Shown: piece by piece, positions 1 through 14,122 of the stretch | How the letters are laid out: each line of letters starts with the position of its first letter | Numbering within the stretch: the stretch's first letter is position 1 | Assembly: GCA_022695795.1 (NCBI GenBank) | Contig: MU404088.1 | Coordinates: forward strand, 308,577 to 372,576 | DNA: 64,000 nt | Origin: Biscogniauxia marginata | Taxonomy: Eukaryota > Ascomycota > Sordariomycetes > Xylariales > Xylariaceae | Direction: 5' to 3' | Program-made: the position numbers and the translations under genes | Notes under the pieces: generated by a model | What the model was told of the DNA's origin: nothing | Database searches by the model: none | The model's input: only the letters and a program-made list of their open reading frames with translations

Positions 1-1874
1 AATTAATATTATATTTAACTCGTTTTTCGAATTAATATAAAAAATATAATTCTTTTTTAATTTTATCTTTTTTAAAACCCGTTTCGAGTAAATTATATAT
101 ATTATATAGTATTAAGATGTAATATATATAACCCTTAATAATTACTTCGTTACTTCTTTTAAAACTTAAATAAAAATAATATATTTTAAAATAATATAAC
201 TATTATAAGACGTTATTATAAATATATTTTTTTTCGTATTATTACTTTTTAGTTTTTATATATTTAATAAGCGTTGTTAATATAAAAGCTTTAATATAAT
301 AATATATATTCCTTTCATAATTTTATAATTTTGTTTTTAAGTTATTTAACTACTTTTAGCTTTAATTTAAATTCTTTACTTAATAACCTATTAAGTTAAC
401 TAGCATTATTTAAGTTTTAATAATTATTATAATTATTATTTATATAAAACTTTTAATATAAGTTATTATACTTGTTTTTTTAATATATTTTATATTTATT
501 ATTATTATAATAATTCCAATATAATTCATTATAATTCGACTTAATTCTTAAATCGTACTTTAATTTATAAGTATTATACTTATATAATAATTTATTTTTA
601 TTACATTTTTACTTAACTTATTTTAACGTGAAGTACTTTAAATACGAGTAATTATGTTTTAAGTAGTTTTTAAAGCTATTTTAATAATATTTATAACTTT
701 CGCGTATCGTAATAAATAAGTAATAATACTTTAAATAATGTTTATAAGTTTCTTTTTTATAATTTTAACAAATATTATAGCTTTTTTTTATAAAAACTTC
801 TTTATCTTTTTTTATTTTAATAATAATAATAATAAATACTTAATTTACTTCTTTATTATTTTCGAAATAAACCTTTACTTTAAAGGTTTTTTTTTCGGGT
901 TAAGAAATCCCTTTTATTTTTAATTTTTGTTTTTTAAAGTTTTAATATTTATTTTTATAATATCTTTTTTTAATAATTAAAACATTTAATAGTTAACTTG
1001 TTTTATTTTTTTTGTTTTTTTTAAGTAGCGTTAATTTTAATAAGGTTTAACTTAGTTCTAATATTTTTTTTATTTTAATACTATTTTTATAATTTCCTTT
1101 TTTTTGTTAATCGCCGTTTTTTCGTTATATCGTTTTTTTAAAGTATCGTTCGAAGTTTTCGTTATTAATAATAATTATTATTATAACGTAATTATTAAAC
1201 TTTTCTAAGTTATTTTTTAAATTCTTTATAATTTTTAAAAACCTTTTTTATGTTTTTTAAGCGTTTAATTTATTATTTAAATAATTTTTTAATACTAATT
1301 AAAACTAAGTTAAAGTAGTTTTAATAAGGAGCTAAAATATTATAAGAACTTTTTGTTTTTTAGTAGTAATTATTCCGTAATAAAACTATAAATAGGTTTC
1401 GGCTTAAATTAAAAATCCTTTTAAATTACTTGACTTATTATATTTATTAAATATAATTAATTTAAAACCTTTTATATCGAGAGTTATTATGTTGTTTTCG
1501 TCGTTTAAGTTATTAAAATCGCTATTGTTTAAAGGTGGCTTTAATTATTTATTTTTAAGAAGTAAAAATTATTTTACTTGTTTTTCTTTTTTAAGTGCTT
1601 TTTTTCTTTTTATTAAGCTTGAAAGGTATCTTTTTAAGGCCTTTTTTTTAGTTATAATTATAATTAACTTTTATGTTAATTTTTTAAAACCTTTTTATTA
1701 TATCGTAAAAAAATTTAAAGTTTTTATTTAAAAGCTTATTAATTATTGTTTTTTTAAATTATTTCTTTTTTTGTTATTTTTTTTAGTTTTAAAGGTATAT
1801 TTATTTTAAAATGGTTTAATTAAAAGTCCTTTTTTTTGAATTAATATTAAATATTAATTAAAGAGCTATTAAAA
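1..1874 (-). pseudogene. Gag region of a RIP-decayed Ty3/Gypsy element (element 0), cut by the window edge
   Basis: This AT-rich stretch matches, in the same order, the minus-strand gag and protease regions of elements 2 and 3 (compare 21861-23879 and 19195-21395). It contains the minus-strand zinc-knuckle region near 930-1000. No long reading frame survives. The rest of the element lies left of the window. The 61- and 80-codon plus-strand frames inside it are chance openings opposite gag. Confidence 0.8.
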
Positions 1875-2321
1875 TGTAATAAATCTCTTTATATGTTTTT
1901 AGTTAATTAACTTTATAAGTAAATACGTATTAAGTTTTCTTAATTTAAAAATAATAATAAATCAAGGTTAATTTAAGAGATTTATAATGCTTCGTTCGTT
2001 AAAGAGATTTTAAAGTATTTTCATTATAATATTAAAAAGTAATTATAGTTTTAAATTAATAATTAATAATAAAAGAAATTTAAATTTATTTAAATTTATT
2101 CCTTTTTTTTATATTTCTTGCTTTAATATATTAAATATCGTTAGATCTTTTTATCCTTAAGGATTTAACATACTAGATTTTTATAGATTCTTGAATCGAC
2201 AAGAATCTATACCACGTAACGTTATATTACACCTTTAACTTAAATCATTTGTTTTTTTATATTATTAATTCGTGCTTAACACCCTTGTTAAAAACCCTTT
2301 TAACATTATTAATTTATATTA
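1875..2321 (-). repeat. LTR of element 0 (5' LTR, minus orientation)
   Basis: Read on the plus strand it starts TGTAATAAATCTC, the decayed form of the TGTAACGAACCTC end shared by all Gypsy LTRs here. It ends near AATTTATATTA, matching the end of the solo LTR at 27164-27633, whose U3 type it shares. The right boundary is set by that similarity alone, because no target duplication can be checked. Confidence 0.7.
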
Positions 2322-3140
2322 TTTTTAATATATATTTAAATTTTTATAAAAAGCTTTTTAATAATTAATTTGTTTATTTAAACGCGTTTAAAAATTTTTT
2401 ATCGTTATATAAAATTAAAAGCTTAATTTTATTTGACGCGCCTTGCGTCGCGATCACGTAATAAAATATTTATTATCTCGATAACGTAATAAGAACCAAA
2501 AAAATAACTAATTATTTAAATTAATAATACGTTAAACAATTATAACTTTTTCGTAAAATATAAATTTTCGGAAATTTAATATAATAATTAATCGTGTAAA
2601 TATACTTTTAAATCGTCGTTATAATATAATATTAAAAACATTATAAATTTTCGATAATTAATAAAAACTAATATTTAAATAATATTATTTATAAATAATA
2701 TTTTTAATTATTAAATTAAAATAATTAATATAAAAAAATTAAAAATATAATTATAATTTTACGCGTTTTCAAAATAATAATAAACATATTAATTTTTAAT
2801 TAAGTAATATAAATTACATTTTAAAAAACTAAATATTTAATATAAAAAAGGTATTTAGTTTTTAAAGTATAAAGCTAAATAAAACAATTTAAATAATAAT
2901 AATTATTAATTAATTTCGATATAATATAAATAATTTTTAATAATTAAAAATGTAATAATTATAAAATTTCGTTTACGAGCTTATTTTATTTACTTGTTTA
3001 TATAGTACGTTATAACTTATAAATAATAACATTATAATTTTAAAATTAACTTAATTTTAAAAACCTATATTTTAATAATTATTAAAACAACTTAATTATT
3101 AACATATTATATAAGCAAGTAAGTCACTTAAGTAAGTAAG
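2322..3140. other. AT-rich gene-free stretch with recurring short modules
   Basis: There is no credible gene. About 70 bp at 2846-2915 recurs in inverted orientation at 57262-57333. A module at about 2967-3016 ending in GTACGTTATA recurs at the right end of the fold-back element near 57168-57217 and, inverted, at 38511-38560. These are probably fragments of degraded DNA transposons. Confidence 0.55.
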
Positions 3141-3280
3141 TGTCACGTCGAGAAGGCAAGCTAGATATAACTAATGTATTTTTATAAGGAAGAGATAAAA
3201 CAAGATAAACGCTTGCCTTCTCTTAAAGAAAAAGGGAGAGAGTTTACCTTTATATACCTGTTATAAGTCAGGGACTAATT
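3141..3280. repeat. Possible LTR fragment with 12-bp inverted repeat
   Basis: This segment is less AT-rich than its surroundings and begins TGTCACGTCGAGAAGG. GAGAAGGCAAGC (3150-3161) and GCTTGCCTTCTC (3211-3222) are perfect inverted repeats 49 bp apart. Element 1 inserted at its right edge using TAATT (3276-3280), so any continuation lies after 26661. The LTR reading rests only on the TGTCACG start. Confidence 0.35.
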
Positions 3281-3798
3281 TATTACGAACTAACCAGGGT
3301 AAGCCATTAAATGACAGGGGTACTATTCCTACTATTCTTGCTTTTGCACTAGACATAGATCCTGGAAAGGAAAATAACTTATTATCACGTAATATAGATA
3401 TATATAAATATATATATCTAGCAACATCTAGTAAAGAATAAATATGTATAAATATACATATCTAGTAACATTCAATGGAAAATGAATATATGTAAATAAA
3501 CATATCTAAAGGTATTTAACATATTAATTATGGAAAATAAAAGATAAAATAAACAAATATAAAAAAAACGGTATTTCTTATATGTTTAATTATTCATTTT
3601 AGTTTTTTAGCTATTAATTTAAAACTATAATTACTTTTTAATATTATAATAAAAGTACTTTAAAATCTCTTTAACGAATAAAGCATTATAAATCTTTTAA
3701 ATTAATTTTAATTTATTATTACCTTTAAATCAAGAAAACCTAGTACGTATTTACTTATAAAGTTAGTTAACTAAGAACATATAAAGAGATTCGTTACA
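3281..3798 (+). repeat. 5' LTR of element 1
   Basis: It starts TATTACGAACTAACCAGGG (decayed TGTTACGAAC) and ends TTCGTTACA. The half nearest gag (about 3550-3798) is the core shared with every Gypsy LTR in the window. The outer half (U3) belongs to the subtype also seen at 26130-26650 and in element 5. Confidence 0.85.
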
Positions 3799-6700
3799 TT
3801 TTGATAACTCTTTAATTAATGCTTAACATTAATTTAAAAGAAGGGATTCTCGGTCGTATTATCCCAAAATAAACATACCTCTTAAAATTAAAAAGTAATA
3901 AAAAAAGAAATAAGTAAAATAATAATAATTAATAAACTCTTAAACGAAAGCTTTAAATTTTTTTACGATATAATAAAAAGGTTTAAAAGAACTAATATAA
4001 AAATTAATTATAATTATAATTAAAAAAGAGCCTTAAAAAGACACCTTTAAAACTTAATAAGAAGAATTATTTAAGGAAGAAAAAAAGAAAGAAGAAAAAG
4101 CACCTAAAAAAGAAAATAAATAAGCAAAATAACCTTTATTTCTTAGAGATAAATTGCCGGAGCTACCTTTAAACCATAATAACTTTAATAGTTTAAACGA
4201 TAAAAATAACATAACGACCCTCGATATAAAAAGTTTTAAACTAATTACACTTAATAAGTATAATAGGTTAAGTAATTTAAAGGGATTTTTAATTTAAGCT
4301 AAAACCTATTTACCGTTTTATTACGAAATAATTATCATTAAAGAATAAAAGGTTTTTACGGTATCTTAATTCCTTATTAAAACTACTTTAACCTAGTTTT
4401 AACTAGTATTAAAAAATCATTTAAATAATAAATAAAGCGTTTAAAAAGACATAAAAAAGATCTTTAAAGATTATAAAGAATTTAAAAAACAATTTATATT
4501 TATATTTAGCAACTTAATCTTTAAATAACAAACCGAAACTCGACTTTATAAATTACGACAAGATAAAAAGGCTTTAAATTACGTTATTAAGTTTAAAAAA
4601 CTCGTAAGTTAATCGTAATTACCTATTAAAAGTTTATATTATTTGTTTTATTAAGAACTAAAAAACTATATAAAAAACGAGTTATATAAAATAAACCTAA
4701 AAAAGTTTAATAATTACGTTATAATAACAAATACTATTAATAACGAAAACTTCGAACAATACTTTAAAAAGAAAAAAACGGTATAACGAAAGAACGGCGA
4801 TTAATAAAAAGAAGGAAATCACAAAAGTGGTATTAAAATAAAAAAAGTATTAAAACTAAGTTAAACCCTATTAAAATTAATATTACTTAAAAAAGCAAAA
4901 AAAAACAAAACAAATTAACTATTAAGTATTTTAATTATAAAAAGAAAAGATATTATAAAAACGAGTATCAAAGTCCTAAGAAATAAAAACCAAAAATAAA
5001 AGGGATTTCTTAACTCGAGAAAAGAACCTCCGAAATAAAAATTCATTTTAAAAACAACAAAAAAGTAAATTAAGTATTTATTATTACTATTATTAAGATT
5101 AAAAAAACAAGGAAATCCTTATAAAAAGAAATTATAAATATTATTAAGTTAACCGCAAAAACTATTTAAAGTATAACCACTTATATTTAAAGTACCTCAC
5201 ATTAAAATAAACTAAGTAAAGATATAACGAAGGCGAACTACCGTATAAATACGATACTTATAAATTAGGATACGACTTAAGAATTAAGTTAAATTATAAT
5301 GGGCTATATTAAAGCCATTATAATAACGATAAATACGAAATATATTAAAAAAGAAGTAAACATAATAGTTTAAACCGGAAGCTTTATATAAATAATAATT
5401 ATAATGTTTATTAAAGCTTAAATAATATTAGTTAACTTAATAAGTTATTAAGCGAAAAATATAAAATAAAGCTAAAAATGGTAAAATAACTAAAAAAATA
5501 TATATATATATCGTTATATTAAAGCTTTTATATTAACGATACTTATTAAATATATTAAAGCTTTAAGGATAAAGCCGGTTATTATTTCTAAAAACCGGAA
5601 AGTAATAACATAAAAAAGAATAAATGCATTTATAATAACGTCCCATAATAACCACATTATTTTAAAGTATATTATTTTCATTTAAGTTTCGAAAGAAGTA
5701 ACGAAATAATTATTAAGGGCTATATATATTACACTTTAATATTATATAATATATATAATTTATTTGGAGCGGGTTTCGAAAAAAACGAAATTAAGGAAGA
5801 ATTATAAGAATTATAAAAAAGATTACATTTTTCACACTAGCTCGAAAAACGAGCTAAATATAATACTAGTTTATTTAGTTTTATAAAGAAACATTTAATA
5901 AAATAATAAGTAAAAATACGTATAACTAAATTAAGTTATAAACGAATTATTAAGGTATACTTTAAAAAAGAAGAAAAGTTTTTAGAAATATATATAAATT
6001 TATAAGGAGATGTCGAGTTACCCCTAATAAATAAAACCGAGGATTACGCCTTTTATTTAAAGATAATTTAAAACCTTAAAAGGTTTCGAATTAATAGAAA
6101 AATAGATTTAAGCTATAAAAAGCCCTTAAAAAGGAATTAAAGTTTTAATATATAAGGTTTTATATAAAAAATAGACTTTTTACCCTTTATTACTTAAAAG
6201 ATAGTTAAAAAAACTATTTAAATAATAATTACTAAAAACACGCTTTTATAAAAGCCTAAAAATAAAAAGATATTAAGGCCGTAACGACTTAAAGAAACCT
6301 AAAAAAGAAAAAACGTGGAAAACCAAAAAACGGTAAAAGCTTTCGCTAGTAAGGCAGCGAGAAGCCATAAATAATAAATCTTTATACGAAGTTTAATTAA
6401 GACTTAATAATACCATTATAATTAAAGTTAAGTATAATAAAAGGAAATATAAAGCCTTTATAAACTTAAGAGTAAATAAAAGTTATATCTTAGTTAAGGT
6501 AACTTAAAAGATAACATATTATAAATATATAAATAAAGTTTATATAAATTACGAAACTTTAAAGAATATATATTTAATTATAAAAATAGTAAAGTGTTAA
6601 AAGAAATAATCCCTTTTTTAATAACCATTTAAAAACATCTCAAGTAAGTTATTTTTAACATTATATACATATTAAGTCACGATATAATCCTAGAAATAAA

Positions 6701-9033
6701 TTAACTTAAAAAAAGCAATTTAAAAATAAATTTTAAGATAAACACGTTTTATTAGGATTAAAATTAAGAGGAGTTAACTATTATGGGTTATAAAATAAGT
6801 ACCGCAAGTAACACTAAAAAAACGGATATAAAGACGAAATATATCGCTTATATAATTCGAGTAACTAAGCTTAAAAATTTAACGAAAAGAGTATTACGCG
6901 AGTATTTTTATTTCTATAAATTGTTTAAAAATAAAACAAAAGAAGAATTACTAAAACATAGCTAATAAGATTATTAAATTTACTTTAAAGAAAAAAAGTA
7001 GCTAAAATTATTTTTAGTATATTTTATAAATTAAGAAAAACAAAAGGTATTATAAAAAAAGAATTTAAAAGGATCTTAATAAAGGATATATTCGAGAATT
7101 AAAATCCTCGTTAAGATATCTAGTAATTATAGTGTTAAAGGTCGATAAAAACGGAAAATAACATATTAATAAAGAAAGAAATTTAATGTGGCGATAAGTA
7201 ATTAATTATTAACACCTTAATAAAGTAATAAAAAAACGAATATTTATTATTATTAATAAAACTTATAAAAAGGCAAATTAATAAAATTTAAATCTTTATA
7301 ATATTAAACCTTCGCGATAATTATTATATAATTAGAATGGCTAAAAAACATAAATAATACATCGCTTTTTAAATAATATATAAATATTATAAGTATAACG
7401 TTATACTATTTGGACTTATTAACGCACCCGTTACATTTTAATATATAATTATAATAGTTTTTCGCAAGTTTCTAAATAAATTTGTATTTATTTAATTAAA
7501 AATAAATAACATATTAAAAAACTAGATTATTTAGGGTTTATAATAAATCTAGAAGAAATTTAAATTTAAAAGGGAAAAATAATAATAGTTAAGAATTAAC
7601 TAAAACCCAAGAATATTATAAACATATACGCATTTCTTGGTTTTATTAATTACGTTAAATAACTCATTCAAGATTTTAGGCGAATCGCTAAATTATTAAC
7701 GGAATTAATTACTTTAGCAAAAATAAAAGAAGCTTTTCATTTCACTAAAAAAGCTAAACAGGCTTTTTAATAACTAAAGGAAATTATATTTAATAAGGTT
7801 ATATGTAAACTTTTAAACGAAAATAAAAAGAAACGACTAAGAATAAACGCCTTAAATTTCGTTATTAAAGTAGTTTTAAAGTAACTAGAAAATAATGGAA
7901 AATAATACCTAGTCACGTACTTATTTAAGGTATTATATAATACTAAATTAAATTATTAGATTTATAACAAAGAACTATTAATAGTTATTAAAGTATTAAA
8001 AGAATAAAAACTATGGCTTAATAAAACTAAGGAACTTATTAATATTTATTTAAATCATAAAAACCTTACACGATTTATAATAATATAAACACTTAATTAA
8101 AAATATAAGTATTAAATAATTTTTTTGTTTAATTTTAATTTTAAGATTTATTATATTAAAAAAAAGGAAAACATTTAAATAAATTTACTTAGTAAAAAAG
8201 GAGATTATAAGTTAAAAATCAATAAAAGAAATATCTAAATGTTTAAATAATAAATTAATAAATTAATATAAAAAACTAGAAATAACGTTTTAAAGAAAGT
8301 TACAATTAAAAAGAAAAATAATTATAGTCTTAATAAGGATTTAATAACGAACTTTTCTCATATAAGGAAAAGATTTACATATTAAAACGAGTATAAAACG
8401 AATTCGTTAAAGAATTCCACGAACACTTTTTACATAGTTATTAAGGAATTTTCAAAACGTTAAAACGATTTCAAAAAAAATTCGACTTTCCAGGAATACA
8501 ATAAATAATTAAAAGAATTATAAAAAGTTATAACGTTTATAATAAAGCTAAGGTATTATAATATAAACCATATAAATTATTATAATTAACTTAAATACTT
8601 AATAAAGCGTGACATATAATTATATAGGATTTCGTAATGAAACTTTTTAAGTTAAAAGATCTTATTATAAGAGTACTTTATAATAATATATAAGTAATTA
8701 TTAATAAACTTATAAAATATACTTACTTTTTACTATTTAACAAGTTAAACATAGTAAAATAACTGGTTTTTAGTTTCTTAAAAGAATATATTAATAAATA
8801 TGAATTACCGGAACGTATTATTTTAAATAGAAATAAGTTATTTACTTTAAAGTTTTAAACTAGCTTAATAAAACGAATAAGAATTAAATAAAAGTTATTT
8901 ATAACGTATTATTCTTAAATAAACAAATAAATAAAAAATTAAATTAAATAATAAAATAATATTTAAAAAGCTATATTAATTAGGAAATAAATAATTAAAT
9001 AGAATTATTATTAGTAACCTAGATAGTATATAA
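3799..9033 (+). pseudogene. gag-pol of element 1, 5' part
   Basis: The gag zinc knuckle lies at 4927-4968: 14 codons spaced CX2CX4HX4C, with each Cys and the His now TAT (Tyr), as G-to-A and C-to-T RIP changes would give. RT is recognised at 7409 by an FGLTNAPVTF-like stretch. The integrase H-H site lies near 8412 (EFHEHF) and a DFV-type core near 8630. Stops are mostly TAA/TAG where related copies keep CAA/CAG. The reading stops at the insertion of element 2 and resumes at 24356. Confidence 0.85.
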
Positions 9034-9038
9034 CACCT

Positions 9039-9508
9039 TGTGATGAACCTCTTTATGTATTCCTAGTTAGCTAACTTCACAGGTAAGTACATACTAGGTT
9101 TTCTTAATTTAAAAGTAATAATGGATTAAGATTAGTTTAAAATATTTATAATGCTTTGTTCGTTAAAGAGATTTCAAGGTATTCTTATTATAGTATTAAA
9201 GAGTAACTATAGTCTTAAATTAATAACTAAAGAATTAAAATGAATAACTAAATATAAAGGAAATTCCATCCTTTTTATACTTATTCTCCTTTATATACGT
9301 TCTTTTTGTTTAATATGTTAAATATTAAAAGAATTAAATTTAATTAAATAAATACCTTTGATTTTTAAACTTAATCAAATAAATACCTTTAATTAGGTTA
9401 TGTGATGTTACATTACATTACAAAGGAGGGGACCACTGGTTCGTTTAGTCTTGGTCCGTGCTTAACTACCCTTACTAGAAATCCTTTTAATATAATTAGT
9501 TCGTAACA
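9039..9508 (-). repeat. 3' LTR of element 2
   Basis: 470 bp, TGTGATGAACC to TTCGTAACA on the plus strand. It pairs with 23880-24350 (471 bp). The segment 9400-9508 keeps unusually many G and C bases and is the subtype-specific U3 part. Confidence 0.88.
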
Positions 9509-12500
9509 TTATTTCTCCCCTCTTAAATTCTTTATCCTTAAAAATTTTTCTTTTTAGTAAGTTCCCTTTTTTTATTATCGTTATAATGTTTAGTATGTTT
9601 AAATTTATTTCGAAATCTTTAAAAACTTAGTATAAATCTCGTGATTTTATTATTACTTATATTTATTTATATAGTTATAAGGTATTTCCTTATTTTTATT
9701 ATTTTAAAATATGTTTTTATTATACGGTTAGAGCTCATAATTATTATAACGGTTTTAACATTAAAATGTTTAATTTGGCGGATCTCGGCCGCGAAAAGGA
9801 TTATATTATTAATAAGCGTCGCAAAGCGGAAAAGGAGCTTTAAGCTCTTGCTAGTCGTTTTACTCGTCTTTGTAAATAAGAGAAGTACTTATAAAAAAGG
9901 GGTTTAGAAATGTTAAAACGTGGTTTTTTTTCTATAAAAAAGCTCGAAAAAGTAAAGTTAAAAAATAAGAGCGTTTAAAAGAGAAATAAAAACATTTAAA
10001 AAAGGAGTAAAAACGTTTTTAAATTAAATAATAATTTTTAACCGAGTAAATTAAAGTTTTTTTTAAGGTCGTTCCTTTTTTTAACTTATTTTTTTTAAGT
10101 TAAGGTTTTAACTTTTAGGCCTTTTTAGTCGATCCGGGTTTTAGCGGTAAAAGTTCGCAAGTTTATTTGTTAAGTTTTTTAAGTGTTTAAGTAATTTTTA
10201 AGTTTTTTTTTTAGGTAAGTAACCTTCTTATTTAATAAGATATTATAATTAATTATTAATTTGTTTTAAATTTAGTATTTTTTTAACTTTATACTTATTA
10301 GGGGTTTCTTTAAATTTTAGTTGATTTTTTAATAAGGCGTTTTTCGGTGTTAGTTTTAAAAGTGAAATATGAAATATAAAATATATTTTAAATCTTTTTA
10401 AAAAAGAAAGTTTATAATTAACTTTTAAAATGATTTTTTTAATCCTTTATAGTCTTAATTTCTTAAAATTAAGTTTTTTATTAGGTCGTTTTATTTTAAT
10501 TTAAAGCGTTTTTGTTAATACGCTTTATTATTAACGGAGTAAGTAAATTATATTTCCTTTTTTAAGAATTAATTCTTTAATTTTTTTATTATAATACTTT
10601 GTTATTTTGTTTTAAATAAATTATAACTCTTTTTATAATCGTAGTTATATTACTTAAACTTTTTCGGATAATATTTCTGTTTTCGGGGCTTTTATTTCGA
10701 CTTTTAATGCTTTCGTAAGTTTAATTAATTACTTTTGAATTTCTGCTTTTTAATTGTATATTATTTTGTGTGGTAATATTTTTATGTCTTCGTTAATCGA
10801 AGTGTTATACGTTATTTAAGTTATTAATAGTAATTTTACTTAGTTGTTTATTTCTTAATTAATATAACTTTTTAAATATTATTTTATTATTTAGTTTAAT
10901 CTTTTTATTTATTCGTTTATTTAGGGATAATACATTATAAATAGCTTTTATTTAATTCTTATTCGTTTTATTAAACTAATTTAAAACTTTAACGTAAATA
11001 ATTTGTTTTTGTTTAAAATAATACGTTTTAATAATCCGTGTTTATTAACGTACTCTTTTAAGAAATTAAAAGCTAGTTATTTTACTATGCTTAACTCGTT
11101 AAATGGTAAGAAGTAAACATATTTCGTGAGTTTATTAACGATTACTTATATGTTGTTATAAGGTATTCTTATAGTAAAATCCTTTAACTTAGGGAGTTTT
11201 ATTACGAAATCCCATATAATCGTGTGCCACGTTTTATTAAGTATTTAAATTAGCTATAATAATTTATATGGTTTATATCGTGATATTTTAGCTTTATTAT
11301 AAATATTATAATTCTTTATAATTCTTTTAATTATTTATCGCATTCTTAAAAAGTCGAATTCCTTTTAAAGTCGTTTTATTGTCTTAAAAATTCCTTGGTA
11401 ATTATATAAAGGATATTCGTAGAATTCTTTAACAAATTCGTCTCGAATTTGTTTTAATATATATACCTTTTCTTTATATAAAAGAAGTTCGTTATTAAAT
11501 CTTTACTAAAACTATAATTACTTTTCTTTTTAATTATAACTTTCTTTAAAACATTATTTTTAGTTTTTTATGTTAATTTGTATGTAAGTTAATATAACTA
11601 ATTTATTATTTTGTTATTTAAATATCTAAATATTTCTTTTATTAATTTTTGATTTATAGTTTTCTCTTTTATTAAAAAGATTTATTTAAATGTTTTCTTT
11701 TCCTTTAATGTGGTAAATCTTAAAATTAAAATTAAATAAAAAAATCATTTAACGTTTATGTCTTTAATTAAGCGTTTATATTATTATAAATCATATAAAG
11801 TTCTTATGATTTAAATAGATATTAATAGGTTTCTTGGTTTTATTAAGCCATAATTCTTATTCCTTTAATGCTTTAATAATTATTAATAGTTCCTTATTAT
11901 AAATTTAATAATTTAATTTAATACTATGTAGTGCTTTAAATAGGTACGCGACTAGGTATCATTTTTTATTATTTTTTAATTGCTTTAAAACTGCTTTAAT
12001 AGCGAAATCTAAGGCGTTTATTTTTAGTCGTTTCTTCTTGTTTTTATTTAAAAGTTTATATATAACTTTATTAGTTATAACTTCTTTTAACTACTAAAAA
12101 GCCTATTTAATTTCTTTAATAAAATAAAAAGCTTTTTTTGTTTTTGTTAAGGTAATTAGTTTCGTTAATGGCTTGGTTATTTACCCGAAATTTTAAATGA
12201 GTTATTTAACGTAATTAATAAAGCCAAGAAATGCGCGTATATTTATAACATTTTTAGGTTTTAATTAATCCTTAATTATTATTATTTTTCTCTTTTAAAT
12301 GCGGATTTCTTCTAGATTTATCGTAAATCTTAGATAGTTTAGTTTTTTAATATATTATTCATTTTTAATTGAATAAATAAGTAGGTTTATTTTCTCTAAG
12401 GCTTTTAATACTTGTTTTATATGTTCTTTATACTCCTTTTCGTTTTTTAAATAAATTAGTATATCGTTTAAATAAACGAATATAAATTTATCTAGAAACT

Positions 12501-14117
12501 TGTAAAGAATTATTATAATTATATATTAAAATGTAGTGAGTATATTAATAAATCCAAATGACATAACTTTATACTTATAATATCTATGTATTATTCGGAA
12601 AGCGGTGTATTGTTTATATCTTTTAGTTATTTTAATTATATAATAATTATCGCGGAGGTTTAATGCTATAAAGATTTAAGCCTTATTAATTTATCTTCTT
12701 ATAAGTTTTATTAATAATAATAAGTATTTGTTTTTCTTTATTATTTTATTAAAGTGTCGGTAGTTAATTACTTGTTACTATATTAAATTTCTTTTTTTAT
12801 TAATATATTACTTTCCGTTTTTATCGATTTTTAGTACTATAATTACTAAGTATCTTAATGAGGACTTTAATTCTTAAATATATCTTTTATTAAAATCTTT
12901 TTAAATTCCTTTTTATAATGTTTGTTTTTCTTGATTTATAAGATATATTAATAATAATTTTAATTACTTTTTTTAAAGTAGATTTAATAATTTTACTAGT
13001 TATATTTTGGTAATTTTTTTGGTTTTATCTTTAAATAATTTATAGAAACAGAGGTACTTACGTGGTACTTTTTTCGTTAAATTTTTAGGCTTGGTTACTT
13101 GAATTATATAGGCGATATATTTCGTTCTTATATTCGTTTTTTTAATGTTATTTACGGTATTTATTTTATAACTCGTAATAATTAACTCCTTTTAATTTTG
13201 ATCTTAATAAAGCGTGTTTATTTCGAAATTTATTCTTAAGATTATATTATGACTTAATATATGTATAATGTCAAAAATGATTTACTTAAAATGATTTTAA
13301 ATAATTATTAAAAGAGGAATTATTTTTCTTAACACTTTGTTATTCTCGTAACTAAATATATATTTTTTAAAGTTTCGTAATTAATATAAACTTTATTTAT
13401 ATACTTATAATATATTATTTTTTTAAGTTATTTTAATTAAAATATAACTTTTATTTACTTTTAAGTTTATAAAGGCTTTATATTCCTTTTTATTATACTT
13501 AACTTTAGTTATAATGGTATTATTAAGTCTTAACTAGATTTCGTATAAAGACTTATTATTTATGGCTTCTCGCTGTCTTACTAGTAAGAGCTTTTGCCGT
13601 TTTTTGGTTTTTTATGTCCCTTCTTTTTTAGGTTTTTTTAAGTCGCTGCGACCCGGATATCCTTTTATTTTTGGGTTTTTATAAAAGCGTGTTTCTAGTA
13701 ATCGTTATTTAAATAGTTTTTTTAACTACTTTTTAAGTAATAAGAGGTAAAAGGTTTATTCTTTATATAAAACCTTACATATTAAAACTTTAATTCTTTT
13801 TCGAGGGCCTTTTTATAGTTTATATTTGTTTTTTTATTAATTCGAAATTTTTTAAGGTTTTGAATTATTTTCGAATAAAAGGTATAATCCTTAGATTTGC
13901 TTATTAAAAATAACTTAATATCTCTTTATAAGTTTATATAAATTTCTAGAAATTTTCCCTTTTTTTTTAAATATGTTTTAACGATTCGTTTATAACTTAG
14001 TTTAATCGTATATATTTTTACTTATTATTTTATTAAGTACTTTTTTATAAATTTAAATAGATTTATATTGTACTTAGCTCGTTCTTCGAGCTAATATGGA
14101 AAATATAATCTTTTTTA
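9509..14117 (-). pseudogene. pol of element 2
   Basis: On the minus strand it carries, from right to left, protease, RT, RNase H, integrase and chromodomain, collinear with elements 1, 3 and 5. The integrase segment at about 11160-11290 is the reverse complement of the matching part of element 1. There are dense RIP stops. The gag portion continues beyond element 3 at 21861. Confidence 0.8.
9766..10190 (+). pseudogene. Antisense coiled-coil ORF of element 2 (decayed)
   Basis: It lies on the strand opposite pol, between the chromodomain end and the 3' LTR. It reads from MFNLADLGREKD, with a basic heptad-like segment, then MLKRGF and a C-terminal part ending near the conserved ADPGF-type motif (FSRSGF here). 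Internal stops are TAA at expected CAA/CAG. One frame change lies between start and end. An open frame from 9641 covers its first part. The same ORF is found in each element of the window. Function unknown. Confidence 0.6.
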
Positions 14118-14122
14118 TAATT

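Noticed and set aside
738..923. 61-codon plus-strand frame rich in Phe/Ile/Asn (and the near-identical one at 47247-47432)
   Set aside because: Both lie opposite gag of minus-strand elements; the openness reflects AT-rich RIP sequence, and the similarity reflects the shared transposon.
1489..1731. 80-codon plus-strand frame
   Set aside because: Antisense to gag of element 0; composition only, no domain.
6783..6965. 60-codon frame MGYKISTASNTKKTD
   Set aside because: A surviving piece of pol of element 1 between RIP stops, not a separate gene.
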